A stretch of DNA of 64,000 nucleotides from Reticulitermes lucifugus (GCA_026260175.1 JAKCWW010000703.1:31752-95751), one strand, 5' to 3'. Shown: positions 22,745 to 35,290, counted from the first letter of the stretch. Notes: generated by a model not told the origin, from the letters alone. Made by a program: numbers and translations.

Positions 22745-25700
22745 ATTTACGTACAAGTTTACAGCCTGTGTGTTTGACACGTGCATCCCTTAACTGATGA
22801 GATGTTTACCAAAATGCTGCCTTACATAGGGGCTTTGCTTTATTTATAAATTTGTTATCCATAAATATTTTTCTTTTTAAAAGAGTGGAATTATATATTT
22901 TAAAGTATTATTTATTACAGTGATATATCGATCCTTTGTTTCATGTTGTTATTGTAGAAGCCGCACGTCCAGTGTTTCAACCAGCTAAAAAATGTATTAT
23001 TATATTTCATATCAAACTTCTAATTATGGGTAGTGATTCTTATTAATATGTCTACACAATAGCATGAATTTGTTGACTTCCAAGTCTTTTAGTTTTCTTA
23101 ATATAGTACTTGGAAGTAGAGTTAAATATTTTAAAATAGTGTAGGATTTTTACTCCAGAACAAAGGCCTAAAACTTGTTGCTTTTTATTTCACACATTAT
23201 CAGTGAAGTTTATCTGTTAAAACCGATTACTTTTTATTACATACTTTAAAAAGCAATGAGCAACTCATTTCTCTTTCATCTTCAACACCTCTTTATACAC
23301 AATTATTTTACTGGTTCTGGCTATACTCTGCAAGGGAATTATGCGTTAGTTTTGCTTACTAATTTGGGGTTATAAAGACAGAAGGGTATGACGTCCCACA
23401 TCTACAGCACAGGTGGTGCCCGGTGATAAATTTTGAAAATAGCAATTCAACCTCTTTATGCCATGAAACCTTAGTTTTAATGGTGTTGAAAAACTTGAAG
23501 AGTTACGCGTGCATCACTAAATACAGCATTCACACTATAACTCACAATGTTTTGATATGAGCTGCATACTTCAACATTAAAAAATTGTACGTTTCGCCCA
23601 AAATCGTACTTGTGGTTTCTCTATGGAGCTTATTCCCTGTACAGTCTTAAGAGATGTCTTTCTAACGGAGACGTGGGTATGATAGATTCGTTACTGATCG
23701 TTACATTTATGTCCTTTAATTGTTGTCACCAGCAGCAACAATACAAAAGTAATGCCAACACTGTTTCTTCATTGCGGTTGTTGGTCTCTCTAATTTTCCT
23801 CTTTCGAACTATCTTACTTTTGTCGTTTGAATATACGTTTGCACTAAATTCGAAAGGTGCGTGCCCTTAATTTTTAATAAATGTTGTGTCTTGAGGCAAA
23901 TCTAATCCACAATAATTTAGTTTAAATCTTATATATTGTGTTATTAACGTATTCCATTATTCCTATAGCCATATAAGCCATATCTGCAGCTGACCTCAAA
24001 ACGTACATCTCAGCTGTCTCAATCCTTCTTTTATGCTGTTTTATTACTCGTAAGACTATTTACCGCACAGTATAGAAAGGTTGTTATCAATTTAATCTTA
24101 CATAATACTTCCTTTTATATAATACTTTTTATATTTTATGTAATACTTCCTTTTCTCGTTCTAATGTGTGTCAGATGCTACAAACATACACTTGCACATA
24201 TATATTATGCACATATATAGAAATCTTTGTAGATTTTTATATGCGTCATTGTTGTCATTATTATTTATACCTCATAAACTACATTCCAAGTAGACCAAAT
24301 CCTTCATTTGTTCAGTTACTTTGTTGTCAGTGACTAATCTTCCTCTAATGTGCTCACATTCTTAATGCTATAACTAATGTTCTAATAGTGACAATTTTGA
24401 AGTTGTCCATACAAATAGTATTTAATATAAGTATTACAGGCTGTAGTTCACATTCTAACCGGCAGCAAAGAAAAGTAGTAAAGTACGTTCTGTGAATGTG
24501 GACCCCTATAACGTAAAATTGGCACACATTTCAGCTTTCAGTGTTGTACTATTTTAATGCTGTAATGGTGATCTTTTATATGTCAGCTATTATGAAAGAG
24601 TTGTAAATTACTCCGAAACAAAAGTTTATGGAAGGTAAATGCAGATTTGTCCAACAACTGAAACTTCCCTTTTAGCCGCAGTGGTTTAACAAAGTGGGCA
24701 CTGAATCTACTACATCATTCTCTGTTAGCCCTAATATTAGCTTCTTATGTCCGAAATCCAAATTTGCAAAGAGTGTGTTCAGCACATCCTATCAGGAAAG
24801 AAGAATTTTAAGTTGTTCTTTTTAGCTAGCTGGAATGCCACCACAGCGACGTCAGGCCTTATGAGGACAAAATATTTCTCGTCTATCACAAGAAAGTATT
24901 TTATTCACTCCTTTTCCGTAGCTTGAAGAAAGTATGTTTCCTAAAAAAATTTTTAAGAATACCTTTCTCTACGATACTTCCTGCATGTTTACATACTTTC
25001 GAACTGATATTTTGGGAACATTATTTTTTTTTGTTCTTCTTTTACATTTCTTTTTCATTTACATTTTTCTTCATAGCGGTAAAAGACCGAATACTTTTAT
25101 CTCTGTCCCAAAGTTTCACCTGTTTTGTCTCGGACACTTGGTAAGAAATTGAAAGGAAATAAATCAGAGATTTATGAAAGGAATGTAATGAATCATATAT
25201 AAGCAGTAACATTCAATGACTTTGTCATTCGAACTAAACTAGTTACTAAGGTTCTGCGAAAGTTATGAAATACGCTAGAAGCCTGAAAATATAGTGATTC
25301 AGACTGTTTTCTATAAACTTCAGGTAATCAGCAATATTTGTAATACAGAGAAACATTTGTAGTTTCTTTGCGGAAAGAAACTGAGTGGGTAAAGTAGCCC
25401 GAGCAAGTGTATGGCCTGAATAGCATGTAGTGATTTTCAGTTTTCAGCCCAGAAGGGCTGCCAAGTTCATACTATAAAACCAAATCTTATAATATTTGTG
25501 TAATTTAATGTCCACTACTGCTTATTACAACAGTTCTATAAACGTAAACTTGTATGGCATATACGTTAATATTTATTTAAACAAGAATTTTTGATTAGGT
25601 GATTTTTAAAAAAAACACAATACAATCTTATTGCTCTCCACAACTCAAGAAGCTCTCTTCTGAGAGTCAAGCTGAAAAGTGGAATGGAAGACAAATATTT

Positions 25701-26195
25701 CCGTAAGACTGCAGCGCTATACACTAGATGCAGGAATAGGGCCTACACTCACCAAACGTGTTCTACGTAGAAATTTCTTATTTAATTCTGTAGTATTTCC
25801 TTCTTTTCGTCATTGTCTTATAATATTTTCCATTGTCTATTCCCTCGTTTGTTTTTAACATATTGCCTTTCTCAACCTTTTCATCGTGTATTGCACTTTA
25901 TTTACTTATCTACAAGCTTTTTACCACTCTTATGCCGTACTGTGGAAAAACTTTGCCAAATACAACATTCCAGAGTTATTGATTTCTAAGAAGCGTGTGA
26001 AGGTTTCCTCATGCCCTCGAAAGACATTAGAGTCATTACGTTCCCAATTAACCGAATTATAATCATGATACCATCCGTACATAACCACCCTTCCCCAAAT
26101 ATTCTGGGACTTGTCTAACACAGTCAGATACAGTGTTTATTCTTCACATTGTTGTCTCTTTTTACTGTTTGTGTCCAAAAATAAGCAGAATGTAC
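22745..26195. other. unassigned AT-rich sequence
   Basis: About 3.4 kb without a recognisable gene, RNA or repeat. Two overlapping frames at 24923-25152 encode Phe-rich peptides from T-rich sequence and are not credible genes. Confidence 0.4.
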
Positions 26196-26199
26196 CACC

Positions 26200-26715
26200 G
26201 TAATATTCAGAATTATGTCCAACTCCCTTCTTTCAAATTGGAGCAATTAATCTAATGGTACACTGTTTGGGTACATGTCCATATTTCCTGAATATAAGCA
26301 TATTAATATTATCTTGGAAATAATTTAGTTACTTTTGGGAGGCACATTTCACGAGTTCTAAATTGCGATAATGAATCCTTAAGCTCCTTTTCCTTTACAC
26401 ATTTGGGCCCTACTAGCACTTCTTGTGTATTTATAAGTTCTACGTATTTTATGTCCTTGCCGTGATTTCATTTTTCATGGACGTCTCCATAGTTATAATG
26501 AAAAAATAGCTATAAATTTTCTTTAATGTCATATGGCAGTCTTCCTTTCTCCTCCTTATTTAGCTCTTTTGGCACCTTAAACGACCTTTCTTGCCATCCA
26601 TATACATCATGTTTAAATGAGGGACGTGCTGTTCCAAGCTCCTTTCCTTAAATGTGCTAACTTCCCTTCTTGCAATAGCGTTTAATCTCATGTATTTTAA
26701 GCTGTCAGTAACCAA
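26200..26715 (-). mobile_element. possible LINE endonuclease-RT linker relic
   Basis: A minus-strand frame from about 26712 reads TDSLKYMRLNAIARREV, then FKERSLEQHV, then GKKGRLRCQKS before stops. It resembles the Arg/Lys-rich linker between the endonuclease and RT domains of insect LINEs. Downstream frames are broken. The call is tentative. Confidence 0.25.
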
Positions 26716-26825
26716 CATAGCTAATCTGAATTATGTTCCCACTATATTATTGTAAGAAAAGTGAGAGTATCCTGTGCGAAAAGTCGGGGTCCAAGCCGAG
26801 ATTCGAATCAGTGAACTCATAAGAA

Positions 26826-26965
26826 AGCTCAGGATAGGGATAGGTGGCGGGCTCTTGTGAATGCGGTAATGAACCTTCGGGTTCCATAAAACGCGGGGAA
26901 TTTCTTGACTAGCTGACGACTGGTTAGCTTCTTAAGAAAGACTCTGCTCCATGGAGTTATTTAGT
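26826..26965 (+). mobile_element. LINE 3'-end fragment (same family as 8838-9761)
   Basis: This holds the last coding residues ([16 protein letters not shown] in frame, from GATAGGTGGCGGGCTCTTG) and the stop. The conserved 3' UTR follows: GCGGGGAATTTCTTGAC and CTCCATGGAGTTATTTAGTT. Only about 140 bp remain, so it is extremely 5'-truncated. It lies about 145 bp downstream of the signal-peptide exon's donor, in antisense orientation to that gene. Confidence 0.85.
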
Positions 26966-27108
26966 TAGGAGATAGAATTCACATAAAATTCAGCAGCGTT
27001 ATTGCTTGAGTGCAAATGCTCTGTAACCACGCTTTGTTATAATAATCAGAATGAGCCAGACTCTGAAATAAACTGCAGTAATTTGACAGTTTGTGTGCAG
27101 GGACTCAC

Positions 27109-27172
27109 CTACTGTGACGAGGGCGCTCGGACAGCAGGCGATCAGCAGCAGTAGGTTCCACACCGTCTTCAT
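27109..27172 (-). CDS. first coding exon of a secreted or membrane protein (signal peptide), partial gene
   Basis: On the minus strand an ATG at 27172 opens a frame reading MKTVWNLLLLIACCPSAL plus VTV. That is a short charged N-terminus, a Leu/Ile hydrophobic core and a small-residue end, as in a cleavable signal peptide. After 64 bases (21 codons plus one base, phase 1) it meets TAG/GTGAGT, an excellent eukaryotic 5' splice site at 27108-27101. The region around and upstream of the ATG (to about 27240) is clearly more GC- and CpG-rich than its surroundings, as expected of a 5' UTR. An in-frame ATG-TAG lies just upstream. GTTGTGTGTTGCAG upstream could be an acceptor, in which case this is exon 2. 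The remaining exons should lie below 27100 on the minus strand but were not found, so the protein family is unknown. Confidence 0.6.
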
Positions 27173-27178
27173 AGCCTG

Positions 27179-27184
27179 CTACAT
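27179..27184 (-). promoter_or_regulatory. start-stop upstream element (ATG-TAG)
   Basis: On the minus strand ATGTAG lies six bases (CAGGCT) upstream of the signal-peptide ATG and in the same frame. Its ATG has G at -3, a favourable initiation context. Start-stop elements are known to stall ribosomes and lower main-ORF translation. Whether this one is transcribed is inferred. Confidence 0.4.
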
Positions 27185-27259
27185 GGCTGCCCCTAACAAG
27201 ACACCAGCGCTGCAACACACAACACGACCCACCACTCAGCGCGACACGTTCGTGTTCCT

Positions 27260-28325
27260 ATAACACTCTTCATTCTTTACTTTTACCAGTCAAGCTACAG
27301 TGCGTTTCGGTGTAACAGCTTCAGGCTGTACAGTCCAAACTGAAATTTATTTTATCTATATAAGGTATTAATATCTGGGAATGCTACTCTTAGATGAGAG
27401 GATAATATTAAAAACGGATATTGAAACCTCTAAAATTGTGTAATTGATCATCTGGCTTAGGATAGGCTGGCAGGAGGTTGCTTTAATCGCGTAAATTAAA
27501 ATTTGTGTTCTTATGTAAGGCGACATATATATATATGTATGTATGAGTAGAAGTTTGTAAAAAACACCATCATTTGTCACAAGGTGATCAATAATTTTCT
27601 TCCCATGCCCTCACAAATTTCACAAAGGAAAGCTACAGTTGACATGATTTTTTTCGTAATGCTTTTATGATTACCTGTTTTTGAATAAATATCACTTCGA
27701 AACCCAAGAATTTGTGCCACCAGATTTGTGACTGCTTTTAGAATATTTATATTATGTTTTGCCACGGAATTAGAGGGTCTGCTTTAATGACCGCCTATAT
27801 GGGAATATTCAGGGGACAATTTCAATATGATATTGACTCAGAGTATGAGTTTTCCATAATGTTTCAACAGCATTGTTTTTGTCATTCGGTTCTATTCAGG
27901 TATACGTAACAGATTAAAATTTCGTTTTACTATTACATTTAGGATACAACTCTGGAGTACTTTCCTGCTTTCGTAGCCACATTCTAAGGAAGTCTACACT
28001 TGTAGAGATAACGCGTTTTAGGAGTAACTCTAGTGCGTACTGGAAAGGTATTAATAATAATTCTCATGGGAATCTAATTTGAGTGGTACTTTCTCTAAAT
28101 ATTCTCCTAAAATACCAAGAAATAAATAAAACCAGAAGTCTCGATAACAAATTTATAACATTAGTACATAGTTACTCGAAAATAAAATAAAATTAAAGAC
28201 CTCTAAGGCCTTTCAAAATAAGGAAACTAGAATGCTTTTACCTTATTTCTTGAGTGAAGTTGGATACTATAAAGAAAATTTATTTACTGCGAAAGAGGAA
28301 ATAATATTGAAATAGATCCATACAA
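27260..28325. other. unassigned AT-rich sequence
   Basis: This lies upstream of the signal-peptide exon on the minus strand. No promoter element is strong enough to call, and no repeat is recognised apart from a short (AT)n at about 27527-27536. Confidence 0.35.
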
Positions 28326-28329
28326 TGCT

Positions 28330-28400
28330 GTAAACTTCGTGAATAGCTGACGATTCTCCAGAAGGACTATGCTCCAAGAAGTTATTTAGTGGGCCTCTGT
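28330..28400 (+). mobile_element. decayed LINE 3'-UTR fragment
   Basis: GAATAGCTGACGATTCTCCA, then GAAGGACTATGCTCCAAGAA, then GTTATTTAGT follow the 3' UTR of the LINE family at 26826-26965 in order. The coding tail is missing or unrecognisable. Confidence 0.5.
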
Positions 28401-28801
28401 TGGGAACTCCTTAATGAATTTCGTTAGATCTGTGTGATATGTTAAATTACAGAGAGTTGAAACAAGAATTGGCTTATTGTTTTCAAAATTCAAACTGCTG
28501 TGGTAATGTAAAATTACCATTAATATTTTTCGTGTAAGTAGAAGTTTTGCACTTCTAATATAACAATAAAATAGATGTATAAACTACTCAAATCTTGTGA
28601 ATTTGTAGCAGCCATTTCAAAACATTTTTTTAAATTTTCTTATTAATTAAAGGCTGTTAGAAATTTTCAGGCATGTAAATCACATACAGAAGTACACAAC
28701 ATAAAGCAATAAGAACAAATTAACTTTCTGCCTTAGAAATTAAATTTGTTTACTTAAAAATATTCAGTTATTTGCAATAACTGATACGAAAATCTCTGGA
28801 T

Positions 28802-28836
28802 GCGTAAAAATGATTATTACGTAATTATTTTTACGC
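28802..28836. repeat. short near-perfect palindrome
   Basis: GCGTAAAAAT at 28802-28811 pairs with ATTTTTACGC at 28827-28836. Between them lies the palindromic core ATTACGTAAT. Confidence 0.7.
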
Positions 28837-28979
28837 GTTTTAAAGATTCGTTCCGCGCGCATAAACATCCTCAAAACTTCTAAGTGTTCTAGTAGTTCTC
28901 CATCGACTCTTTCTGTAACATTTCTAAACCATTAATATTTTATTATGAATACACATTTTAATGAAAATACAAGTCTTTT

Positions 28980-29455
28980 GAATTATGAAGCTGCAGCGAC
29001 TGGTAAATTGTTACCGACGTTTCGGAGGATCATTATTCCTCCATATAAATGTACGATAGATGCATAACAAGAACAAAGGCGGCATGTCATGAAAGGCTTG
29101 TTCAATATTTTAAGGTCTTAAATTCTGACTCGGCTCTTGAAAGGTATCAGAATAAGGAAGCTAATTTTTCAGTTGTATTACTGTCTCTAGCGAAGGTTCT
29201 GTTCCCCAGGGTAAAGGGACCTGAGCGTGAAGCTGTTCACTCACCCCCTCTAGCAACGAGATTAAGTAATTGTGCATCTATGCACCCACTCTCCCATCTG
29301 CATCCATGGAGTGTAAAGGCAACTGTTCCGCTACAAATTTATTAACTTTGCTCGGACAGAGATAAGGAGCGGTGTACTCGGAGTACTGTGAAGAGAGAGA
29401 GAGAGCTCCTTCGAAACATTGGTAAATATCTACCAATCAATACCGCTTCATATTC
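28980..29455. repeat. fold-back element (element H)
   Basis: Left arm 28980-29028 and right arm 29408-29455 are inverted copies. GGTAAATTGTTACCGACG, then TTTCGGAGG, on the left matches the reverse complement of CCTTCGAAA, then CATTGGTAAATATCTACC, on the right. The arms continue through GAAGC. About 380 bp lie between the arms. The left arm read on the minus strand holds GAAACGTC followed by GGTAAC. Similar arms occur at 35.3 and 40.0 kb. Confidence 0.5.
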
Positions 29456-29459
29456 AAGC

Positions 29460-31290
29460 AGACGTGAATCTTCATCAACAGACCTGTTAGAACCTCAAAT
29501 ACAAGAGCTGCAGAGACGTAGTCCTATAATTAAAACAGGTTCAAGGTATGAATTGGCCTACACTGTTGTTTTCGTCTAATTTGCTGAACTATGCCAGTCA
29601 TTTCAGTGAAAGTTTGTAGCCGAGCTATGCAGGCACTTCTTCACTGAGCCAATAATAAGAGCTTTAATATGTATGAGCTTCGAGGGAAACGGTTACTAAA
29701 AAGGTTTTCAGTCTTGTAAACATTTAAAGAAACGTTGAATTTTGGAAGCTTACATGTTCCAGAAATTATATAAAACTTCTTCATTTATAGAATGTGATCC
29801 TTTGTAGAGGAATTGAAACTGCGCAAGTCCTTCTCCACGTTCCTTCGGTTTACACCTGCTAATTATCATATCATCACTGTTCTGCCCTAATCAATCACCA
29901 CGTCTGAGTTGTGCTATAGCTGTGACCAGACAGAACATTACTGTATGTTCGCTCTCAAAATTGGGAACATAATTTATACCGACATTTGGCTGGTCACATA
30001 AAGTAAAAGTTCAGTTTTCAGTTATATTACCTTATCTCGGAATGACTTGACGAGAGGTACAACGAGTGTCTCCTTCAGAATCTGTCTAAATGTTTGACCA
30101 AACTTACCGCTAAAATGCGACAGCAGTCACGTATAGAAAGTATGACAGTAGTACCGTCAAATTAAAGTAAGAAAACAATTTATTATTATAAACCAATATA
30201 GTGTTCTGATGTGACAAAAGCATTCTGTCTCAATTTTTTATTACCCTTTTTCTCGCAATTTGCTATTAATATTCTATGATTTTGAAAATATATTTGATAT
30301 ATTTTTGTCTATTCAGTGTACAAGACAATGTCCTTGAAATATAAAGAAAGCTCCTTTAATAATAGAAGATCTATCTGGGTGAAAAGCGTTTTAAAATATC
30401 CAAAGAGGGAATAGAGAAAGTATCGCGAGCCGGAAAGGGTTTTGGCCAGTAATGTGAGTCTTTTCGAACTTAAGATGGAGAATAATTTGGATGTCTATTT
30501 ACAAAAAGCTAGCAGAGATGTTATCGCGTTATAAGAAGAGTAATATTCTCTTCTTATGTTTAGAGTAGCAGAGAAACGTTCAAAGAATATGGCCTTCGTT
30601 TGAGAGCAAATTAAATGAAATACAAATCTATTGACTTTAAGAAAGATTTTTATCGCCGTTCAAGCATGTATATCCCACAAATAGCACTAATCTAACGATT
30701 CGTGACATCAGAACTTATATCTCAAAATTATCAAGAAATTCTGGCGTGCGTATTGTTAGGGAACAACCAGCAAAAAGCCTAGGTCGATTAGGCTATAAAT
30801 GTGTGAAATCAGTAAAGAAAGAACAAAAAAGACGTGTACCAAATAAGGGTCTGACTTCTTCACACCATGATCCTTTCCGATTGGATGTGTCCAGCGCCTC
30901 AAAAGATAAGTTAAAGAGCAGGGTATGCAGCGTGACACCTAGTACACAAAACTAAGGATGTATTTCGAAAATGGTCACGGAAATGTTGGAAATTATTAAG
31001 AAAGGAACCACTAGGTATTTCCAAAAAAAACAGCTTGGCAAATTCAATTCCCCAATTTCAACAATAGGAGTGTTCCAAGACCCACACCAAAATTACACAT
31101 CTTTGCTATGCAGAATTATCTAACTTGCAAACAAAAGACATGAACCCAGAGCATAACAAGTTAGCCAATGAGGGCGCTCGCATTACTCATTCTACCAAAG
31201 TTTACAAAAAAGGAAAAATGCTGCCCCTGATTTCGGACGCAACAAATATTATGTAAATATTATGTTTGTGTTCTTATTAGAGTGAACACA
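29460..31290. other. unassigned AT-rich sequence
   Basis: No supportable gene. A 69-codon Lys/Arg-rich + frame at 30746-30955 has no recognised domain. Confidence 0.35.
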
Positions 31291-31294
31291 AAGT

Positions 31295-31375
31295 TCCCGG
31301 GCCGGTACACGCACACCCGTTTCCTAGAGGGTCGAACCTACCGACTAAGCCAGAAACGAGCAACGCTGAGAAGAT
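31295..31375 (-). mobile_element. possible decayed tRNA-like SINE head
   Basis: The minus strand has TGGCTTAGTCGG, close to an A-box consensus, followed almost directly by GGTTCGACCCT, close to a B-box consensus. The spacing is far too short for a functional promoter, so this would be an internally deleted relic. Confidence 0.25.
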
Positions 31376-31849
31376 TTCTGGAAGGAAGAATGTCGTTGAG
31401 GATAAAGCACATGTAATAGAATTTAAAATACTTTATGAAGTAGCCTACGTTTATGTGTTAATAATAATCATAAAAGTAAAACACGTGTATTATTTTTTCA
31501 GGCTTATATCTCATAAATAAACGTACCTGAAAATACCCTAAAGACCAAAGAATCCTTAAGAATGTATGGTATGTACGTTGCTGTGGTTACTCCTAAAGTA
31601 TCTGTGATTACTTATTAAGAATACAACGGTAGTATTTCCAGTTTAAAAATTTGTATACTCTTTTTAGGGGGAACGTTTCATACGGCCGTCAAATTTCTGA
31701 TCTTTTGAAAACCGGCAAAAAGGCACGCTTCTTGCAAGCCACTGGTTTCCCTTAAACCATTAATATTGTAGTGAATTGAGAATCATGTTTTCATTCATTG
31801 CAACCTTCCCCTCTGAATTAAACTTCAGAAATGGGTTGAGTGATAGAGT

Positions 31850-33900
31850 AATGGTTATGTTACACTTTTTAAGATTTTATTCACGGCCAGGATCCAGCCG
31901 AGGGTCAGCTTTTAAGAATTAGCATTTCCTTTTGTTTGTAAGGAAATTTTGGGAAACGTTAATGATGGGTTGCGTATGTAGAATTATATTGAATTTGATT
32001 ATACAGAGATGGGATGTAGAGAGTATATACTGGACCCATGAGATATGTGTTAGAGGCAGGTTATGTGATGCCAGAATTAGGCTTTGGGTTTTAAACCAGA
32101 GTGAGAGCTTTGACAAACAGAGGGACTATTAATGCTTAAAAAGCAGTTGGTTATATTGAATTGTATAGGTATGTAGAAAGCAGAGCTAAGCTAAGGTTTA
32201 TATTTACTAACAAGTACGTAAAGAAAGTTTTGTTAGGTTTACAGGAAAACAGGCAGACAGATAAAGTTGGGTAGGTTTGAAGTTGAGTTAGAAGAAAGCA
32301 GTTAAGAATTTGAGGTATTCTTTGATTTTAGGTGGGAGATAACTGATTTTGTGTATGACATATGACTAACAAGTCATTACTTTATAATTATGCAGATAGA
32401 ACTTGAAATTTTGGGGTTTTAGAAATTAGATTGAGTGAATAAAGCTTGTAGTAAATTTGTGCATGTAATTATTAGTGTTATGCATTTTGGGTAAGAATTA
32501 TTGATTGAATGAGTTTTGTAATACAGTGAGTGGATTTTTCGATATGCTAGGAGTTATAGATGTAGATTTGTTATGATCAGCATGGCTAACACACACTTGG
32601 AGCAGTCAAGACGATGGGATTTGCAAGCTTAGCAAAATCCGTGTAAGGTATTTAAGCTACTTGGAGCCTTTTGATAGGTCAGTCCATATAAGGATATGAT
32701 GGAAATGCAGTAAGCCCATTGGGTAAAAGGGTTGGAGATGTGTTGAGGGAAGCCATGTTGATTACGAACTAGGGTGTGGTTTTTGTAGTTAATAAATGCA
32801 GGTGACAACCATGCTTGGGGGTCTTTCGGCGTTATGATATAATACAGTTTGGACAGAGTATTTTAAATTTTAACTTTTATAAATTTCATATAGAAAGTAT
32901 AATGTGATTTTAATTGTGTAACACTTAAGTTTCTGTGTGAGAGTATTTGGTGGTGATATTTTAAATTAACACAGAAATTAAGTTATGAAAGGGTAATATG
33001 GCAGTGCAACATCTTACTTTGTGGAAGAAATATTACCAGGTAGTGAGAAGTGCTAAAATTATGCACCAGCGTTATACAGGCCAGTTTAAAGGATTATGAA
33101 CGAGCAACTGCTGTTGGAAATTCCAAAGATGTGTGGATTACTTTGTAACACAAATAAGGTTGCAAAGAATAAGGAATAAAGTTTTAAATTCCTGTATGTC
33201 CCTAATTTTAGAAAGGGAACTAGGAAGGTAGTGTTTGGAAACGAGTAACTGATGAATTGAATATGAAGTACTAAGAAATCACAATCATTTAATTAGGAGA
33301 AAATTGTGTAATGAATTTAAGCAAGTGTGTGTGGGCCAAACTGAAAAGGAGATAATTTTAACTTGGAAAGTGTGATCCAAGTGTGAGCTAACTGAAAAGC
33401 TAACTGTAAAGGAAACATTTAATATTGTAGTAGGGCCAAACTGACTAGAACTGTTTAATTTGCAAAGTGCTAGAGAAACTTTTAATTTGGGTTAACTGAG
33501 AGAGATATATTTAATTTGGAAATTGAAAAAGATAATTAATTTTGTAGTAGATTTATTGTGACTACTGTGAGAGGTATTTAACATTCAGTAAAGAAAATTA
33601 TTATTGGGAGTATATTATTTGTTTGTTTGTTTGTCATTTGGTAGTTATTTTGGATTTAGTATTGAGTTAAATAAATTTTTATTATTTACATTTGTTAATA
33701 AATGGAGAGTTCTTTTATTAGTTTTTATGAACTAAGTTGGAGACTTAGATCCCAAGTACATGAAGTAAATAAAGTAAAATAAAGTAACTGAATATTTAAA
33801 GCCAGTATTGACTGACTGATGGTATAGATATACCAGGGGATTTAGGTAAGGCTAGCTTGGCTATGCACACCTACGGGGATTTTACTCGGTAGTGGAACCT
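31850..33900 (+). other. strand-asymmetric (C-poor, G-rich) block of unknown origin
   Basis: About 2 kb in which + strand C is very scarce relative to G. In 32401-32580 I counted 8 C against 44 G. No frame is open beyond about 66 codons. Degenerate repeats of the type GGCCAAACTGA...TTTAATTTG...AAAGTG recur at about 33330-33540. The skew ends near 33.9 kb, after which comes GAACCTACTGAGCTAAACAC. A non-coding transposon (for example an LTR-type or non-autonomous element) or a transcribed non-coding unit would explain it. I cannot tell which. Confidence 0.45.
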
Positions 33901-33904
33901 ACTG

Positions 33905-35290
33905 AGCTAAACACCCCACTACAGATTGGTTAGGAGCAGTTGTTAGTTATCTGCTAGAATTCAAAACTATACTGGTGGCAGCACTACTAAGGAGGTTAGA
34001 GTAAAGACGAAAGCAGCCGAGATCTGCGAGGCTAATGTATGGTTGGTATTGGAAATTACTGACTAGTTAGACACGCTACTGTGGGTGACAGGCGTCACCA
34101 AATATTTTGTTCCCATACAGGAGCTCGGTCACGTACACCAAACGAAGGTTTTCTCAGAGCACTCGTAGCTCATATAAGAAAACCCTATACGTTACAATAT
34201 ATTTATGACATTAAAAAATCAAAAGTTGAATTATAAAATCATGGTAATATTCTTCCAATTATTGTCTACTTGTTATTACTTTACTTTTACATTTCAATCA
34301 TTATCCCATTAAACACCTCACCACTCTCTAGTAGCTGCAAATATGAGCAGGAAAATTTTCAGACTAAGCTTACCCTTAATATTTCTTGTGTTGAAGTATA
34401 ATGTTCACCGAAGTCGCAGAATTTTCAAAGCTTGGCAATATTCAAGCAAAGAATTCATTCACGCAGTCTTTTGTAAGAAGCTTCATACGGAATATTTCAG
34501 AAGTTTAACTGTCCGGAGATGAATAATGAATCGTACCACCTTCTCTTTCAGGGCTCCTTTCATCAAAACAGACTAAATAATGTTTCTGTCCCAACGTTAT
34601 TAAAAGGAATTAGCAGAAGCATTTCAACCTGCCTTTGTGACTTCATATGAGCAGGGAAATGTAATACTGAATTGATGTTAGCGCTATAGTTTGAGTCCTC
34701 TATTCTGAGCTACAGACTGGAGGCAGTGAATGTGTGCCCACAGATCGTCCGTCGATTTGGTGCTGTGATAAGCGAATAACTGAAAAACAGAAATATTGCA
34801 ACGTACGATTCTTATATATTTACGTACTTGTAAATGAAGGGTTATGAGGGTGATGTTTTAAGGTTTGTAACCCTTTAAATATTAAAATTATTCTACTAGA
34901 ATATAAAGTTTCTGTACCGCAAAGAGATTGTGATGTGCTTCCATTCAAGATAAGAGTAGCTAAGTGCTGTATAAGAGAGGAAGTGGCTGTTATTGTGGTA
35001 ATCCCAAGGAACACTAATGCAATGTACAAGCAAAACGCAGGGCTTTTATTGTCAAAACTAATGGTACATAGACTAACCACTAGGCTTTAGGCGGTTAATC
35101 AGTGGAGGATAAAATCCAAAATACCTTTATGTAGGATCGCTAAACGTTTTTTCTATTTCAGGAAGTATTAGAATTTCTTTGACTAATAATAGATTATGGA
35201 AAGTTTTGCTTCGTGTGCCCTCATATCAAAACATTTTCCGAAACTATTCAGGCAAATTTTTGTCACAAAGACATCGCGACGAAAAATAGC
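33905..35290. other. unassigned sequence
   Basis: No supportable gene. TGGTGGCAGCACTACTAAGG at about 33975 resembles a retroelement primer-binding-site region, but no LTR pair or gag frame accompanies it. Confidence 0.3.

Noticed and set aside
26800-26975. Target-site duplication around the 26.8 kb LINE fragment
   Set aside because: Only loose similarity between the flanks (ACTCATAA against ATTCACATAA); not convincing.
17482-27172. Joining the 17.5 kb frame to the 27.1 kb signal-peptide exon as one gene
   Set aside because: The exon ends in phase 1; splicing to the TTATTTAG acceptor gives a stop after five residues.
33970-33995. Primer-binding-site-like TGGTGGCAGC as evidence for an LTR retrotransposon
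   Set aside because: No flanking long terminal repeats, gag or pol frames were found, and short matches of this kind occur by chance.
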